DNA from: Vreelandella subglaciescola
Lineage (GTDB): Bacteria; Pseudomonadota; Gammaproteobacteria; Pseudomonadales; Halomonadaceae
Direction of reading: 5' to 3'
Assembly: GCF_900142895.1 (NCBI RefSeq)
Contig: NZ_LT670847.1
Span: 1,612,001 to 1,676,000 of the forward strand
Length of the DNA stretch: 64,000 nt
The notes below the pieces were generated by a model. The model ran no database searches and had not been told where the DNA came from. It saw only the letters and a program-made list of their open reading frames with translations. Numbering within the stretch: the stretch's first letter is position 1; every line of letters starts with the position of its first letter. The translations under genes were made by a program, and so were the position numbers. Positions 21,638-30,229 of this stretch are shown here, in pieces.

Positions 21638-22660
21638 ATGGAATCCATGACCACCGACACCCCCGTTTCAACGCCTGCCCATTCATCACCGCTGCACGCC
21701 GCGGTGGCCGATGACTTTGCTGCGGTCAACCGCACCATCGCCGAACAACTCAGCTCCAAAGTGCCGCTGGTCGAGGCCATCAGCGGCTACATCGTCAAAA
21801 GCGGCGGCAAGCGCCTGCGCCCGCTGCTGGTGCTGCTGGCCGCGCGCGCGCTGGGCTACGGCAGTGAACAGCACGGGGGCAACAAGCACGTCACGCTGGC
21901 CACGCTGATCGAGTTCATGCACACCTCAACGCTGCTGCACGACGACGTGGTGGATGAATCGCACCTGCGCCGGGGCAAGCAAACCGCCAACGATGCCTGG
22001 GGCAACGCGCCTTCCGTGCTGGTGGGCGATTTTCTCTACTCGCGTTCGTTCCAGATGATGGTCGACGTGGGCTCGATGCGCATCATGGCGATTTTATCGG
22101 CGGCCACCTGCATCATCGCCGAAGGCGAAGTGCAGCAGCTGACCAACATCGGCAACCCGGCCATTACCGAGGACGACTACTTCGCCACTATTCAGGGCAA
22201 AACCGCGCAGCTGTTCGAAGCCGCCTCGCAAAGCGGCGCGGTGATCGCCGAGGCCACCCCGGAGCAGGAAGAGGCACTCAAGCTTTATGGCCGCTATCTG
22301 GGGCTGGCCTTTCAGCTGGTGGATGATTTGCTCGACTATCAGGGCGACGCCAAGGCCATGGGCAAAAACGTCGGCGACGATCTGGCCGAAGGCAAGCCTA
22401 CCCTGCCGCTGCTGCGCGCCATGGAAAAAGGCACGCCCGAACAGGCCAAGCTCATTCGCCAGGCCATTCGCAAGGGCGGGCTGGATCAGCTTGACGCCGT
22501 GCTCGAGATCGTCCGCACCACCGGCGCGCTGGACTACACCCGCGAACGCGCCGAAGAAATGGCCGCCAAGGCGCTCGCCCAGCTCGACGCACTGCCGCCC
22601 AGTGAATTCCGCGACACCATGGAAAAACTCGCCCACGCGGCGGTCGAACGCCAGACCTGA
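21638..22660 (+). CDS. ispB: Octaprenyl diphosphate synthase (polyprenyl synthase)
   Basis: A 340-residue trans-prenyl transferase that makes the isoprenoid side chain of ubiquinone. The two Asp-rich motifs are LLHDDVVDESHLRRGK and LVDDLLDYQGDA, with GGKRLRPLLVLLAAR before them. It is divergent from rplU, its usual neighbour. A second in-frame start (MTTDTP) lies three codons in. Confidence 0.93.
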   Translation: MESMTTDTPVSTPAHSSPLHAAVADDFAAVNRTIAEQLSSKVPLVEAISGYIVKSGGKRLRPLLVLLAARALGYGSEQHGGNKHVTLATLIEFMHTSTLLHDDVVDESHLRRGKQTANDAWGNAPSVLVGDFLYSRSFQMMVDVGSMRIMAILSAATCIIAEGEVQQLTNIGNPAITEDDYFATIQGKTAQLFEAASQSGAVIAEATPEQEEALKLYGRYLGLAFQLVDDLLDYQGDAKAMGKNVGDDLAEGKPTLPLLRAMEKGTPEQAKLIRQAIRKGGLDQLDAVLEIVRTTGALDYTRERAEEMAAKALAQLDALPPSEFRDTMEKLAHAAVERQT

Positions 22661-22683
22661 GGGCGTGCTGTGCAAAAGAAGGC

Positions 22684-22712
22684 TTGAAACACCGCCTTCA
22701 ACGGCGTACTAT
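22684..22712 (+). promoter_or_regulatory. Sigma-70 promoter for tRNA-Pro
   Basis: TTGAAA (22684-22689) and TACTAT (22707-22712) with the ideal 17-base spacer, 37 bases before the mature tRNA 5' end. Confidence 0.68.
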
Positions 22713-22729
22713 CCTCCACCGTTGAAGGC
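22694..22729. repeat. Perfect 11-bp inverted repeat around the tRNA-Pro -10 box
   Basis: GCCTTCAACGG (22694-22704) and CCGTTGAAGGC (22719-22729) are exact complements separated by 14 bases that contain the TACTAT -10 hexamer. It could be an operator or a hairpin at the end of ispB transcripts; there is no T tail. Confidence 0.8.
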
Positions 22730-22749
22730 CGAAACGGCTTACAACACAT

Positions 22750-22826
22750 CGGAATATAGCTCAGCTTGGTAGAGCGCTGCCTTCGGGAGGCAGAGGTCGT
22801 AGGTTCGAATCCTGCTATTCCGACCA
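22750..22826 (+). tRNA. tRNA-Pro (anticodon CGG)
   Basis: A 77-base cloverleaf: acceptor CGGAATA pairs with TATTCCG, A73 and an encoded CCA follow. The anticodon stem CTGCC/GGCAG encloses the loop TTCGGGA, giving anticodon CGG (codon CCG). The T loop is TTCGAAT. It is followed by a terminator. Confidence 0.96.
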
Positions 22827-22835
22827 GACAAGATA

Positions 22836-22869
22836 AAAAGGGCTTACGTTAACGCGTAAGCCTTTTTTT
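22836..22869 (+). terminator. Rho-independent terminator after tRNA-Pro
   Basis: GGCTTACG (22841-22848) and CGTAAGCC (22855-22862), loop TTAACG, followed by seven T. The A run on the other side means that it may also stop hsdR transcripts, which converge here. Confidence 0.88.
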
Positions 22870-22906
22870 GTTGCGTGCTTTGTTGCCTGAGTCGCGCGAC
22901 CCAGCG

Positions 22907-25321
22907 TTAATATAAATGCTGCTGAAATCCGACAAAAACCTCTCGAATCTGGCCTGCAGGGCCCAGCTCATTGACCGCATCGCCCAGGCTTTGGTACTTC
23001 AACTCGATCAGCTGCGGCAGCTTGTCGGTTGCAAGCTCCCCCACACCGCGCGCCACGTAGTGATCGAGCACGAAGCGCAGGAAGTCACACTGTCGGTAGT
23101 CGTGACCCTCCAGGATGACGGCGCGGCGTGAGTCCACTCGCTCGGCGCGGGTCACCGGCGCTTGATGAAAGGCGATATAGGCCAACACATCGTAGAGGTC
23201 GCTGTTTTCCGCTTCGATCAATTTGCTCACCTCGGCCAGCTGCTCCACGCCATAGCCTTTTTCTTCCAGCCCTTCCAGCAGCTGCTGGCGCGTATCCGGC
23301 CTGCCCCACAAGGTGCGCAGCTCATCCTCGTCGATAAACAGCGCAGGCAAGTCACCAAACAGGCGCTGAATGAACTGGGCAGCGGAGATGGGTTTGCCAT
23401 CCGGGCTCCAGAAGCTGGTGGCGCTCATGTGCTGAATGGTGCGCTGCTTGCCGTCGGCCAGTTTCACCTTTACCGTGCGGCGGTTCTCGCACACGCAAGG
23501 GTGCTCACCGCAAATGCCACAGGGTTCGGGCGGCTCTTTTTCGCACTGACACGGGCGCTCGCCGCACACTTGGCACGGTTGGGGCGGGGTAACGGCACAA
23601 GTACAAGGTTGGTTGCCGCAGATGGCACAGGGTTCCGGCACTAGCGGCTCGCCGTCCCACTCGGCGTCATTAAAGTGTTCGTAGGCTTTCACGAAGTCAT
23701 AAATCGTGAAGTAGTCCTTGCCGTCGTACAGGCGGGTGCCGCGGCCGATGATCTGCTTGAATTCAATCATCGAATTAACCGGCCGCATCAGCACGATGTT
23801 GCGCACATTGCGCGCATCCACGCCGGTGGAAAGCTTCTGCGAGGTGGTCAGGATGGTGGGAATAGTTTTCTCGTTATCCCGAAACTGCTTCAGGAAACGC
23901 TCGCCCTCGGTGCCATCGTCAGCGGTGACGCGCTCGCAGTAGTGCGGATCGCCGCTGGTTTTCATCTGGTTGATGAGATCACGCACCGCCAGCGCATGGT
24001 TCTGGGTGGCGCAGAACACCAGCGTCTTTTCCCGCTGGTCGATCTGCTCCATGAACACCTTGACCCGATACTGCTCGCGCTCACGGATCTCGATCACGCG
24101 GTTGAAGTCGTCCTCGGTATAGCGCCGGCCCTGTTCCACCTCGCCCTCGATGACGGTGTCATCGGCGGTAAAGACGTAGTCATCCAGGGTGGTGGCAATC
24201 TGGCGCACTCTGAACGGCGTCAGGAAACCGTCATTGATGCCTTCTTTCAGCGAATAGATATACACCGGCTCGCCGAAATAGGCGTAGGTGTCGGCGTTGT
24301 TCTGGCGCTTGGGCGTGGCGGTCAGGCCCAGCTGCACCGCAGGCGCAAAATACTCGAGGATACCCCGCCAGTTGCTCTCGTCGTTGGCGCCGCCGCGATG
24401 GCATTCGTCGATAACGATAAAATCGAAAAAGTCCGGCGGATAGTCGCCAAAGTTGGGCGCCGGGTTGCCTTCGCCGTCGCGCCCGGTCATGAAGGTCTGG
24501 AAGATGGTGAAGAACACATTGCCGTTCTTCGGCACCCGGCCTTTCTTGCGGATGGTTTCCGGGTCGATGCGTACCAGCGCATCCTCGGGAAACGCGGAGA
24601 AGTCGTTGAAGGCCTGATCGGCAAGGATATTCCGATCAGCCAAGAACAGGATGCGCGGCTGGCGTAGGGGCTCGCCGGTGCTGCGAGCGGTTAGGCTCCA
24701 GCGGGCATGAAACAGCTTCCAGGCGATCTGAAAGGCAATAGACGTTTTGCCGGTGCCGGTGGCAAGGGTGAGCAGGATGCGCTCGCGCCCGGCAGCAATG
24801 GCCTCCAACGCCTGATTGATGGCATTGTGCTGGTAGTAACGCGCCTGCCAGAAACCGCCTTTGTTTTCGAACGGCACCGCGCCAAAGCGCTCGCGCCAGG
24901 CGTTAGCTGCCTGCTGTGCATCATTGAAGGTTTCGGCCCACAGCTCGTCCGGTGTGGGGTAGCCTGCCACCGCGCCCTCGGCGCCGGTGTGCATGTCGAT
25001 GCGGTAGATGCCGTCGCCGTTGGTGGTATAGGCAAAGCGGGCTTGCAGACGCTCAGCGTAGCGCTTGGCCTGAGCCAGCCCCTCGGTCACCGGCAGGCTG
25101 CGTTTCTTGGCCTCGATCACCGCCAGCTTCTGGCCGCGATAGAACAGCACATAGTCGGCGATATCCTGCTTGGCTCTTTTTCCCGCGCCGAGAAGACGGC
25201 CCTGGGTAATGACCTCGCGCCGCACCCGGCTGGCATCCACAACGCCCCAGCCGGCCTCTTGTAGAGCAGGGTCAATCAGCTCAGCGCGCGTTTCAGCCTC
25301 ATTCAGAGTGGCGTCATTCAC
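22907..25321 (-). CDS. hsdR: Type I restriction enzyme, R subunit (HsdR)
   Basis: An 804-residue ATP-dependent translocase-nuclease. The N-terminal nuclease core is DYVLFYRGQKLAVIEAKK (the D..ExK type). The SF2 motor follows, with LATGTGKTSIAFQIAWKL, VIDECHRGG and GRGTRLYDGKDYFTIYDF. A cysteine-rich insert of three C-x2-C-x4-C-x-C units (residues about 560-611: CAICGNQPCTC, CQVCGERPCQC, CGICGEHPCVC) precedes an EcoEI-type C-terminal region. It overlaps the rhuM/fic gene by four bases. It cleaves unmodified DNA as an R2M2S complex with the HsdM and HsdS encoded upstream. Confidence 0.94.
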   Translation of the reverse strand: MNDATLNEAETRAELIDPALQEAGWGVVDASRVRREVITQGRLLGAGKRAKQDIADYVLFYRGQKLAVIEAKKRSLPVTEGLAQAKRYAERLQARFAYTTNGDGIYRIDMHTGAEGAVAGYPTPDELWAETFNDAQQAANAWRERFGAVPFENKGGFWQARYYQHNAINQALEAIAAGRERILLTLATGTGKTSIAFQIAWKLFHARWSLTARSTGEPLRQPRILFLADRNILADQAFNDFSAFPEDALVRIDPETIRKKGRVPKNGNVFFTIFQTFMTGRDGEGNPAPNFGDYPPDFFDFIVIDECHRGGANDESNWRGILEYFAPAVQLGLTATPKRQNNADTYAYFGEPVYIYSLKEGINDGFLTPFRVRQIATTLDDYVFTADDTVIEGEVEQGRRYTEDDFNRVIEIREREQYRVKVFMEQIDQREKTLVFCATQNHALAVRDLINQMKTSGDPHYCERVTADDGTEGERFLKQFRDNEKTIPTILTTSQKLSTGVDARNVRNIVLMRPVNSMIEFKQIIGRGTRLYDGKDYFTIYDFVKAYEHFNDAEWDGEPLVPEPCAICGNQPCTCAVTPPQPCQVCGERPCQCEKEPPEPCGICGEHPCVCENRRTVKVKLADGKQRTIQHMSATSFWSPDGKPISAAQFIQRLFGDLPALFIDEDELRTLWGRPDTRQQLLEGLEEKGYGVEQLAEVSKLIEAENSDLYDVLAYIAFHQAPVTRAERVDSRRAVILEGHDYRQCDFLRFVLDHYVARGVGELATDKLPQLIELKYQSLGDAVNELGPAGQIREVFVGFQQHLY

Positions 25322-26322
25322 TCATTAGCTCCCGCAAGCATATTCATGATCAGGCGAACCATGGTCTCTTTGTTGCCCGGATCGGATTCGGCGACCAGCA
25401 GGGTCAGCGCGGCCAGCCCCACATCGTTGATCATCGGTTCACCAGCGTCATTCAGCAAGCGGCCATTGCGATGCAGAAAATCCACGAACAGAAAGGCGGC
25501 GCTACGCTTGTTGCCGTCGGCGAACGGGTGATTCTTGATGACAAAGTACAGCAGGTGTGCCGCTTTGGCTTCTACGCTGGGGTAAGCTGGCTCGCCGAAC
25601 ACGCTTTGATCCAAGTTGCCCAGCAGCGAGGCCAGGCCATCGCCCCGGTCGCGGGCGAACAGCTCAGTCGCCTCGCCGCGCGCCATCAGTTCGGCTTTCA
25701 GGCCGTCCAGAGTGGCGCGCGCCTCGGTTAATGAGGGCAGGTTGCCGCCCAGCTGTGCCTGCGGCTCGGCCAGCAGGCCCTCGTCGTAGCGTTGCAGCAG
25801 TAGGAAGGTCTGAGCATAGCGGCTGACGATATCCACCAGCCCGCGACCGCTGCCCACATCCAGCGCCGGGCTTTGTGCGGCCTTACGCACCAGTGCCAGC
25901 GCGGCTTCCAGCTCGCGGGCGTTTTCCTCGAAGCGCTGGCGGTTGAGCGTCCAGCCCTGGGTGAGATGTTCGCGCAGAATACGGGTGGCCCATTGGCGGA
26001 ACTGCACGGCGCGGCGGGAGTTCACTCGGTAGCCGACCGAAATGATGGCGTCGAGATTGTAATGTTCGATTTGCCGCGTGACCTGCCGTTTTCCCTCAAC
26101 TCGAACTGTTTCCAAAATGGAAACAGTTGCCTCTCGGTCAAGCTCACCTTCCTGATAGATGTTTTTCAGGTGCTTGGAGACTGCCGCCTTCTGCACATCG
26201 AAGATGACCGTCATCTGCTCCTGAGTGAGCCAGACGGTTTCCTGATCCGCGTCCAGCCGTACGTCGACGGCGTGGTCGGCATCTTCGTAGATGATGATGG
26301 GGCTTTGATTTTCGTCGCTCAT
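25318..26322 (-). CDS. RhuM-Fic/Doc fusion protein in the hsd operon
   Basis: A 334-residue two-part protein. Residues about 1-115 match the RhuM family (VWLTQEQMTVIFDVQKAAVS..HLKNIYQEGEL, then YNLDAIISVGYRVNSRRAVQ and FRQWATRILREHL). The C-terminal third is a Fic/Doc domain with the catalytic motif HPFADGNKRSAAFLFVDFL. Fic domains transfer AMP or phosphate onto proteins; Doc toxins phosphorylate EF-Tu. No separate Phd-like antitoxin is seen and no inhibitory (S/T)xxxE(G/N) helix is obvious. It overlaps hsdS and hsdR by four bases each, so it is made with the restriction system. Substrate unknown. A start at 26328 is equally possible. Confidence 0.86.
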   Translation of the reverse strand: MSDENQSPIIIYEDADHAVDVRLDADQETVWLTQEQMTVIFDVQKAAVSKHLKNIYQEGELDREATVSILETVRVEGKRQVTRQIEHYNLDAIISVGYRVNSRRAVQFRQWATRILREHLTQGWTLNRQRFEENARELEAALALVRKAAQSPALDVGSGRGLVDIVSRYAQTFLLLQRYDEGLLAEPQAQLGGNLPSLTEARATLDGLKAELMARGEATELFARDRGDGLASLLGNLDQSVFGEPAYPSVEAKAAHLLYFVIKNHPFADGNKRSAAFLFVDFLHRNGRLLNDAGEPMINDVGLAALTLLVAESDPGNKETMVRLIMNMLAGANE

Positions 26323-27572
26323 GGGCATACCTCTTCCTTGAGGGTGGCATCAGATGCTGCCTTGTCGGCGGTCAGCTCGCCGGAAAAGGCTTTTTGTAGC
26401 AAGGACTGCTTTAGCTCGGCCAGGGCGGTGAGTTTTTGTTGGTAATTTCCCTGTATTCGTGTTCTTTCAGCGCTTAGCTCATTAAGCTTATCTGCCACTT
26501 GCACTTGCTCAAGTTTTGAACGTGGGTATTTGATAGGTATTTCACCAAGTTTAGTTGGTGAAGTATGCCGGACCTTTACACCAGATGCGGATGCCTGAAC
26601 GGCGGCTCTGAACATGTTCGTATTAAACTGATGAAAAAAGAAATCATTGCTCCACTCAACGTCGCCATGAACTTGAACCAATCCAAGCCGTTGGTTGTGA
26701 AGGTAATAGTCTGATTTTGGAACGATAAGTGAGCTACCAAGTAGCCCAGCAGCCTGCTCGGTCATGGCGAATAGGAAATCACCTTCTTGGAGGGTATAGC
26801 CATCTGGGATATCGCCCGTGTAATACTTCGTTTTCTTACCTTGATCCCGGAATCCGCCTTGCTCATAAAAGGATCCCGGCGTAAGCACAACATATGGCCC
26901 ATTGTCAGAAAAATAGGTGCTCTTAAAAGCAAAACCGTGCTTGATGCTGCAAATGCGAGAAAGCTGGCACTCTATCCAGCCGCATGGAGCTTCATCAAAC
27001 ACTGAATTCAGATAGCTCTCAAACAGCTCGCGGGCGTTGGCGAGGTTTTTTTCGGTGTTGGCGATAGACGCGTCGATGCTCGCGAAGGCGTCATCGAGGA
27101 TGGCGACGATGCGTTTTTGTTCGGGGAGGGGTGGGAGTGGTAGCAGAAGAGATTTTATGAAGGGTAGCTTTACCCCTTTGACCGTAGCTCCCGTTCCTTC
27201 TGCTTCAATGGTATTTGCAACACTTTGAAACCAGCGAAACAAAAAACGCTCATCAATATCATTCGCTTTCGGAATGATCCCGCGTAAATCTTGATTGATC
27301 GCAGTATCTTGATCAAGAAGACATACCTTACCCAGTCCTACCCGTGTTGCTATTACCACGTTTGCTGCAGGAATAACATTGGTTGAACTACCGTCAATGG
27401 CTTCTTTTGCAATGCAAAATTCCGTATGTGACAAAACCTCATTGCGCATGTCACGCACCGTTGCCCAAGGAATCTCCCCCTCATAGAAAGCCGGATTTCG
27501 CTTCGATGGTGTGCCGCCGCCAATCACATTACAAACATCACCAAGCGGTTTTTGAAGCCATCCTTCCCTCAT
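26319..27572 (-). CDS. hsdS: Type I restriction enzyme, specificity subunit (HsdS)
   Basis: A 417-residue protein with two target-recognition domains, each starting W...L..V/IC.. and each followed by a conserved helix. TRD1 is about residues 1-150 and ends in PLPPLPEQKRIVAILDDAFA. TRD2 is about 195-375 and ends in KYPRSKLEQVQVADKLNELS. The TRDs decide which bipartite DNA sequence is bound. Base composition in the TRDs is more AT-rich than in the flanking genes, as expected of exchanged specificity cassettes. The target cannot be read from sequence alone. Confidence 0.93.
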   Translation of the reverse strand: MREGWLQKPLGDVCNVIGGGTPSKRNPAFYEGEIPWATVRDMRNEVLSHTEFCIAKEAIDGSSTNVIPAANVVIATRVGLGKVCLLDQDTAINQDLRGIIPKANDIDERFLFRWFQSVANTIEAEGTGATVKGVKLPFIKSLLLPLPPLPEQKRIVAILDDAFASIDASIANTEKNLANARELFESYLNSVFDEAPCGWIECQLSRICSIKHGFAFKSTYFSDNGPYVVLTPGSFYEQGGFRDQGKKTKYYTGDIPDGYTLQEGDFLFAMTEQAAGLLGSSLIVPKSDYYLHNQRLGLVQVHGDVEWSNDFFFHQFNTNMFRAAVQASASGVKVRHTSPTKLGEIPIKYPRSKLEQVQVADKLNELSAERTRIQGNYQQKLTALAELKQSLLQKAFSGELTADKAASDATLKEEVCP

Positions 27573-29023
27573 AACATCCCCCGAATTTCTTCGAGAATCG
27601 CTTCGCTTTCCTTATCCAGCGTTTCGATCTCGTTGATGATGACTTCGGGGTCGCGCAGCGGTTCGGCGTCGGCCTTGTTGGGGTTTCTTACCGAGAGATC
27701 CACGCTGTCCGGGTCGATATCGTCCACGCTAATGGACCAACTATTGTCCGAATCCTCAAAGCCTGCCTGTAGCGTCACGAAGTCGGCCAGGTCGTTGTCG
27801 TTGAGCGGGTTGGTCTTGCCCAGGCTGCGGCCGGGGTCGAGCTGGTAGTACCAGATGCGTTGCGTCGGTGCGCCCTTTTCGAAGAACAGCACCACGGTTT
27901 TGACCCCGGCGCCGAGGAAGGTGCCGCCGGGGCAGTCGAGAATGCTGTGCAGGTTGCAGCTTTCCAGCAGCTCTTTGCGCAGGGCGCGGGAGGCGTTGTC
28001 AGAGTTGGAGAGAAAGGTGTTCTTGATGACCACGGCGGCGCGGCCGCCGGCGCGTAAATATTTGATGAAGTGCTGCAGAAACAGAAACGCCGTCTCGCCG
28101 GTCTTGATCGGGAAGTTCTGCTGAACTTCCTTGCGCTCCTTGCCGCCGAAGGGCGGGTTGGCAAGTATCACATCGAAGCGGTCTTTCTCCTGAATGTCGG
28201 CCAGGCTCTCGGTCAGGCTGTTGGTGTGGACGATGTTGGGCGTTTCGATGCCGTGGAGAATCATGTTCATAATCCCGATCACGTAAGGCAGGCTCTTCTT
28301 CTCCTTGGCGTAGAAGGTGCGCTTTTGCAGGATCTCAAGATCGCTGGTGGAGAGCTTGGGTATGCGCCGCAGGTAGTCGTGGGCCTCGCACAGAAAGCCC
28401 GCCGACCCGGCCGCCGCGTCATAGATGCGCTCGCCGATCGTCGGTTGGGTCACCTTGATCATGGCGCGTATCAGCGGGCGCGGCGTGTAATATTCGCCGC
28501 CGTTGCGCCCGGCGTTGCCCATGTTTTTGATCTTGGCTTCGTACAGGTGCGATAGCTCGTGCTTTTCGGCCTGGGAGCGAAAGCTGAGGCCGTCGATCAA
28601 TTCCAGCGCGTCGCGCAGGCTGTAGCCACTGGCAAACTTGTTGCGGATCTCGCTGAAGATTTCGCCGACCCGGTATTCCAGTGTGTCGGTGTCGCTGGCA
28701 CGCTCGCGAAAGCCCTGCAGATAGGGAAACAGCTCGCCGTTGACGAACGCAATCAGATCGGCACCGGTGAGCGCCCGGTCGTGGTCGAACTCGCCCTCGG
28801 CATTCTTTGGCGCGGCCCAGGCCGACCAGCGGTAAGACGGGTGAATGACGAAACGGTAGGGCTTGCCCATCAGCTCCGCCTCTTGGGCGTGCTCCTGCTC
28901 AAGATCATTCAGGTACTTGAGAAACAGCATCCACGAGGTCTGCTCGGTGTAATCCAGCTCGCTGGCACAGCCGGCTTCTTTCCAGAGTACGTCGTCGATG
29001 TTGCGAAAGGTTTGTTCGAACAT
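27569..29023 (-). CDS. hsdM: Type I restriction enzyme, adenine-N6 methyltransferase (HsdM)
   Basis: A 484-residue N6-adenine methyltransferase. The N-terminal helical HsdM domain (TSWMLFLKYLNDLEQEHAQE) is followed by the SAM motif IYDAAAGSAGFLCEAHDYLR (Ala where Pro and Gly are more usual, DPACGSGGF) and the catalytic NPPF motif in DVILANPPFGGKE. First gene of the hsdM-hsdS-rhuM/fic-hsdR operon. Its promoter should lie in 29024-29165. Confidence 0.95.
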   Translation of the reverse strand: MFEQTFRNIDDVLWKEAGCASELDYTEQTSWMLFLKYLNDLEQEHAQEAELMGKPYRFVIHPSYRWSAWAAPKNAEGEFDHDRALTGADLIAFVNGELFPYLQGFRERASDTDTLEYRVGEIFSEIRNKFASGYSLRDALELIDGLSFRSQAEKHELSHLYEAKIKNMGNAGRNGGEYYTPRPLIRAMIKVTQPTIGERIYDAAAGSAGFLCEAHDYLRRIPKLSTSDLEILQKRTFYAKEKKSLPYVIGIMNMILHGIETPNIVHTNSLTESLADIQEKDRFDVILANPPFGGKERKEVQQNFPIKTGETAFLFLQHFIKYLRAGGRAAVVIKNTFLSNSDNASRALRKELLESCNLHSILDCPGGTFLGAGVKTVVLFFEKGAPTQRIWYYQLDPGRSLGKTNPLNDNDLADFVTLQAGFEDSDNSWSISVDDIDPDSVDLSVRNPNKADAEPLRDPEVIINEIETLDKESEAILEEIRGML

Positions 29024-29165
29024 TCAAGTTCCTGTGATCAATTTGCAGGGCACCGCCAGGAGGCGGGCCGTATCGGCTAACGCCTGCCATCATCGCAGGC
29101 GAAGCTCCGCTGGCAGCGCTGCCGGCATTGCATCAGCAGCGCGCTTAACGGCGTTAATCCAGACG

Positions 29166-30152
29166 TTACAGCAGCTCTTTGCGCAGCTGCGCCGGGTCTT
29201 TGGGCGAGAGCAGGCCCGGGGCAACGTCAAACACCGAGCGGGCGCCGGTCTCGCCCTGGCGTGCCAGGCGGTGCGCCGCGCGGGTGTAGGCCACCAGCGC
29301 GCTGGCGGTAAACTCGGGGTTGCTGCCCAGCGTCAGCGAGTATTCGATGGACTGCTTGTTGCCGGCGCCGGTCAGGCCGCTGCGAATGACAAAGCCGCCG
29401 TGGGGCATGTCGCTGTGTTCACGGGCAAAGGTGTCGTCGTCGATGAAATTGACCACGCTATCGTACTCGGCGAAGTAGTGCGGCATATTGACGATGGTCT
29501 CGCGCACGGTATCGGCGTCGGCGCCGTCTTCCAGCACCACGTAGCATTCGCGCACGTGCTTTTCGCGGGTGCTTAACTCGGGCTGCTCGCCGTTGCGTAC
29601 CCGGGCAATGGCGTCTTCGGACGGCAGCGTATATTGCACGCCCTTTTTCACGCCCTCGACGCTGCGCACGGCCTGGGAATGGCCCTGACTCAACCCCTTG
29701 CCCCAGAACGAATAGGTTTTGCCCTCGGCAAGGACGGCTTCGCCGAACGCCCGGTTGAGCGAGAACAGGCCCGGGTCCCAGCCCACCGACATCATGGCGA
29801 GATGACCGGCTTTTTGCGCGGGCGCATCCAGTGCGGCGTGGTAGTCGTTCACCGTTGCGTGGGTATCAAAGCTATCCACGGTGTTAAAGAACTGCGCCAG
29901 ATACGGCCCCTGCTCGGGCAGGTCGGTCTTTGATCCGCCGCACAGAATCATCACGTCCACATCGTTCTGGTATTGCTCCACGTCGGCCATGGCGTACACC
30001 GGCACGTCGCTATTGAGCAGCGTCACGCTCGCCGGATCGCGGCGGCTGAACACCCCCACCAGCTGCATATCGGGGTTTTGCGCAAGCGCGGCTTCAACGC
30101 CGCGCCCCAGGTTGCCGTAACCGGCAATGGCGACCCTAATAGGATTGGCCAT
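29166..30152 (-). CDS. ddh: meso-Diaminopimelate D-dehydrogenase
   Basis: A 328-residue NADPH-dependent oxidoreductase that converts tetrahydrodipicolinate directly to meso-diaminopimelate. Visible motifs are the Rossmann loop IAGYGNLGRGVE, LCGGSKTDLPEQGP, SVGWDPGLFSLNRAFGEAV and the substrate loop WGKGLSQGHSQAVRSVEGVK. The length is normal for the family. It gives a one-step bypass of the succinylase route for lysine and cell-wall precursor. It stands alone between hsdM and pncB. Confidence 0.93.
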   Translation of the reverse strand: MANPIRVAIAGYGNLGRGVEAALAQNPDMQLVGVFSRRDPASVTLLNSDVPVYAMADVEQYQNDVDVMILCGGSKTDLPEQGPYLAQFFNTVDSFDTHATVNDYHAALDAPAQKAGHLAMMSVGWDPGLFSLNRAFGEAVLAEGKTYSFWGKGLSQGHSQAVRSVEGVKKGVQYTLPSEDAIARVRNGEQPELSTREKHVRECYVVLEDGADADTVRETIVNMPHYFAEYDSVVNFIDDDTFAREHSDMPHGGFVIRSGLTGAGNKQSIEYSLTLGSNPEFTASALVAYTRAAHRLARQGETGARSVFDVAPGLLSPKDPAQLRKELL

Positions 30153-30229
30153 GATGATGTCCCTTTTTCAATCGATATAAAATGTCATAACAATGCGGCA
30201 GACAAGAGCCCGCTAATGGCCAGCGGCGC

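Noticed and set aside
22750..29165. The hsd operon as an island integrated at tRNA-Pro
   Set aside because: I found no copy of the tRNA 3' end beyond hsdM and no integrase; the tRNA has its own terminator before hsdR.
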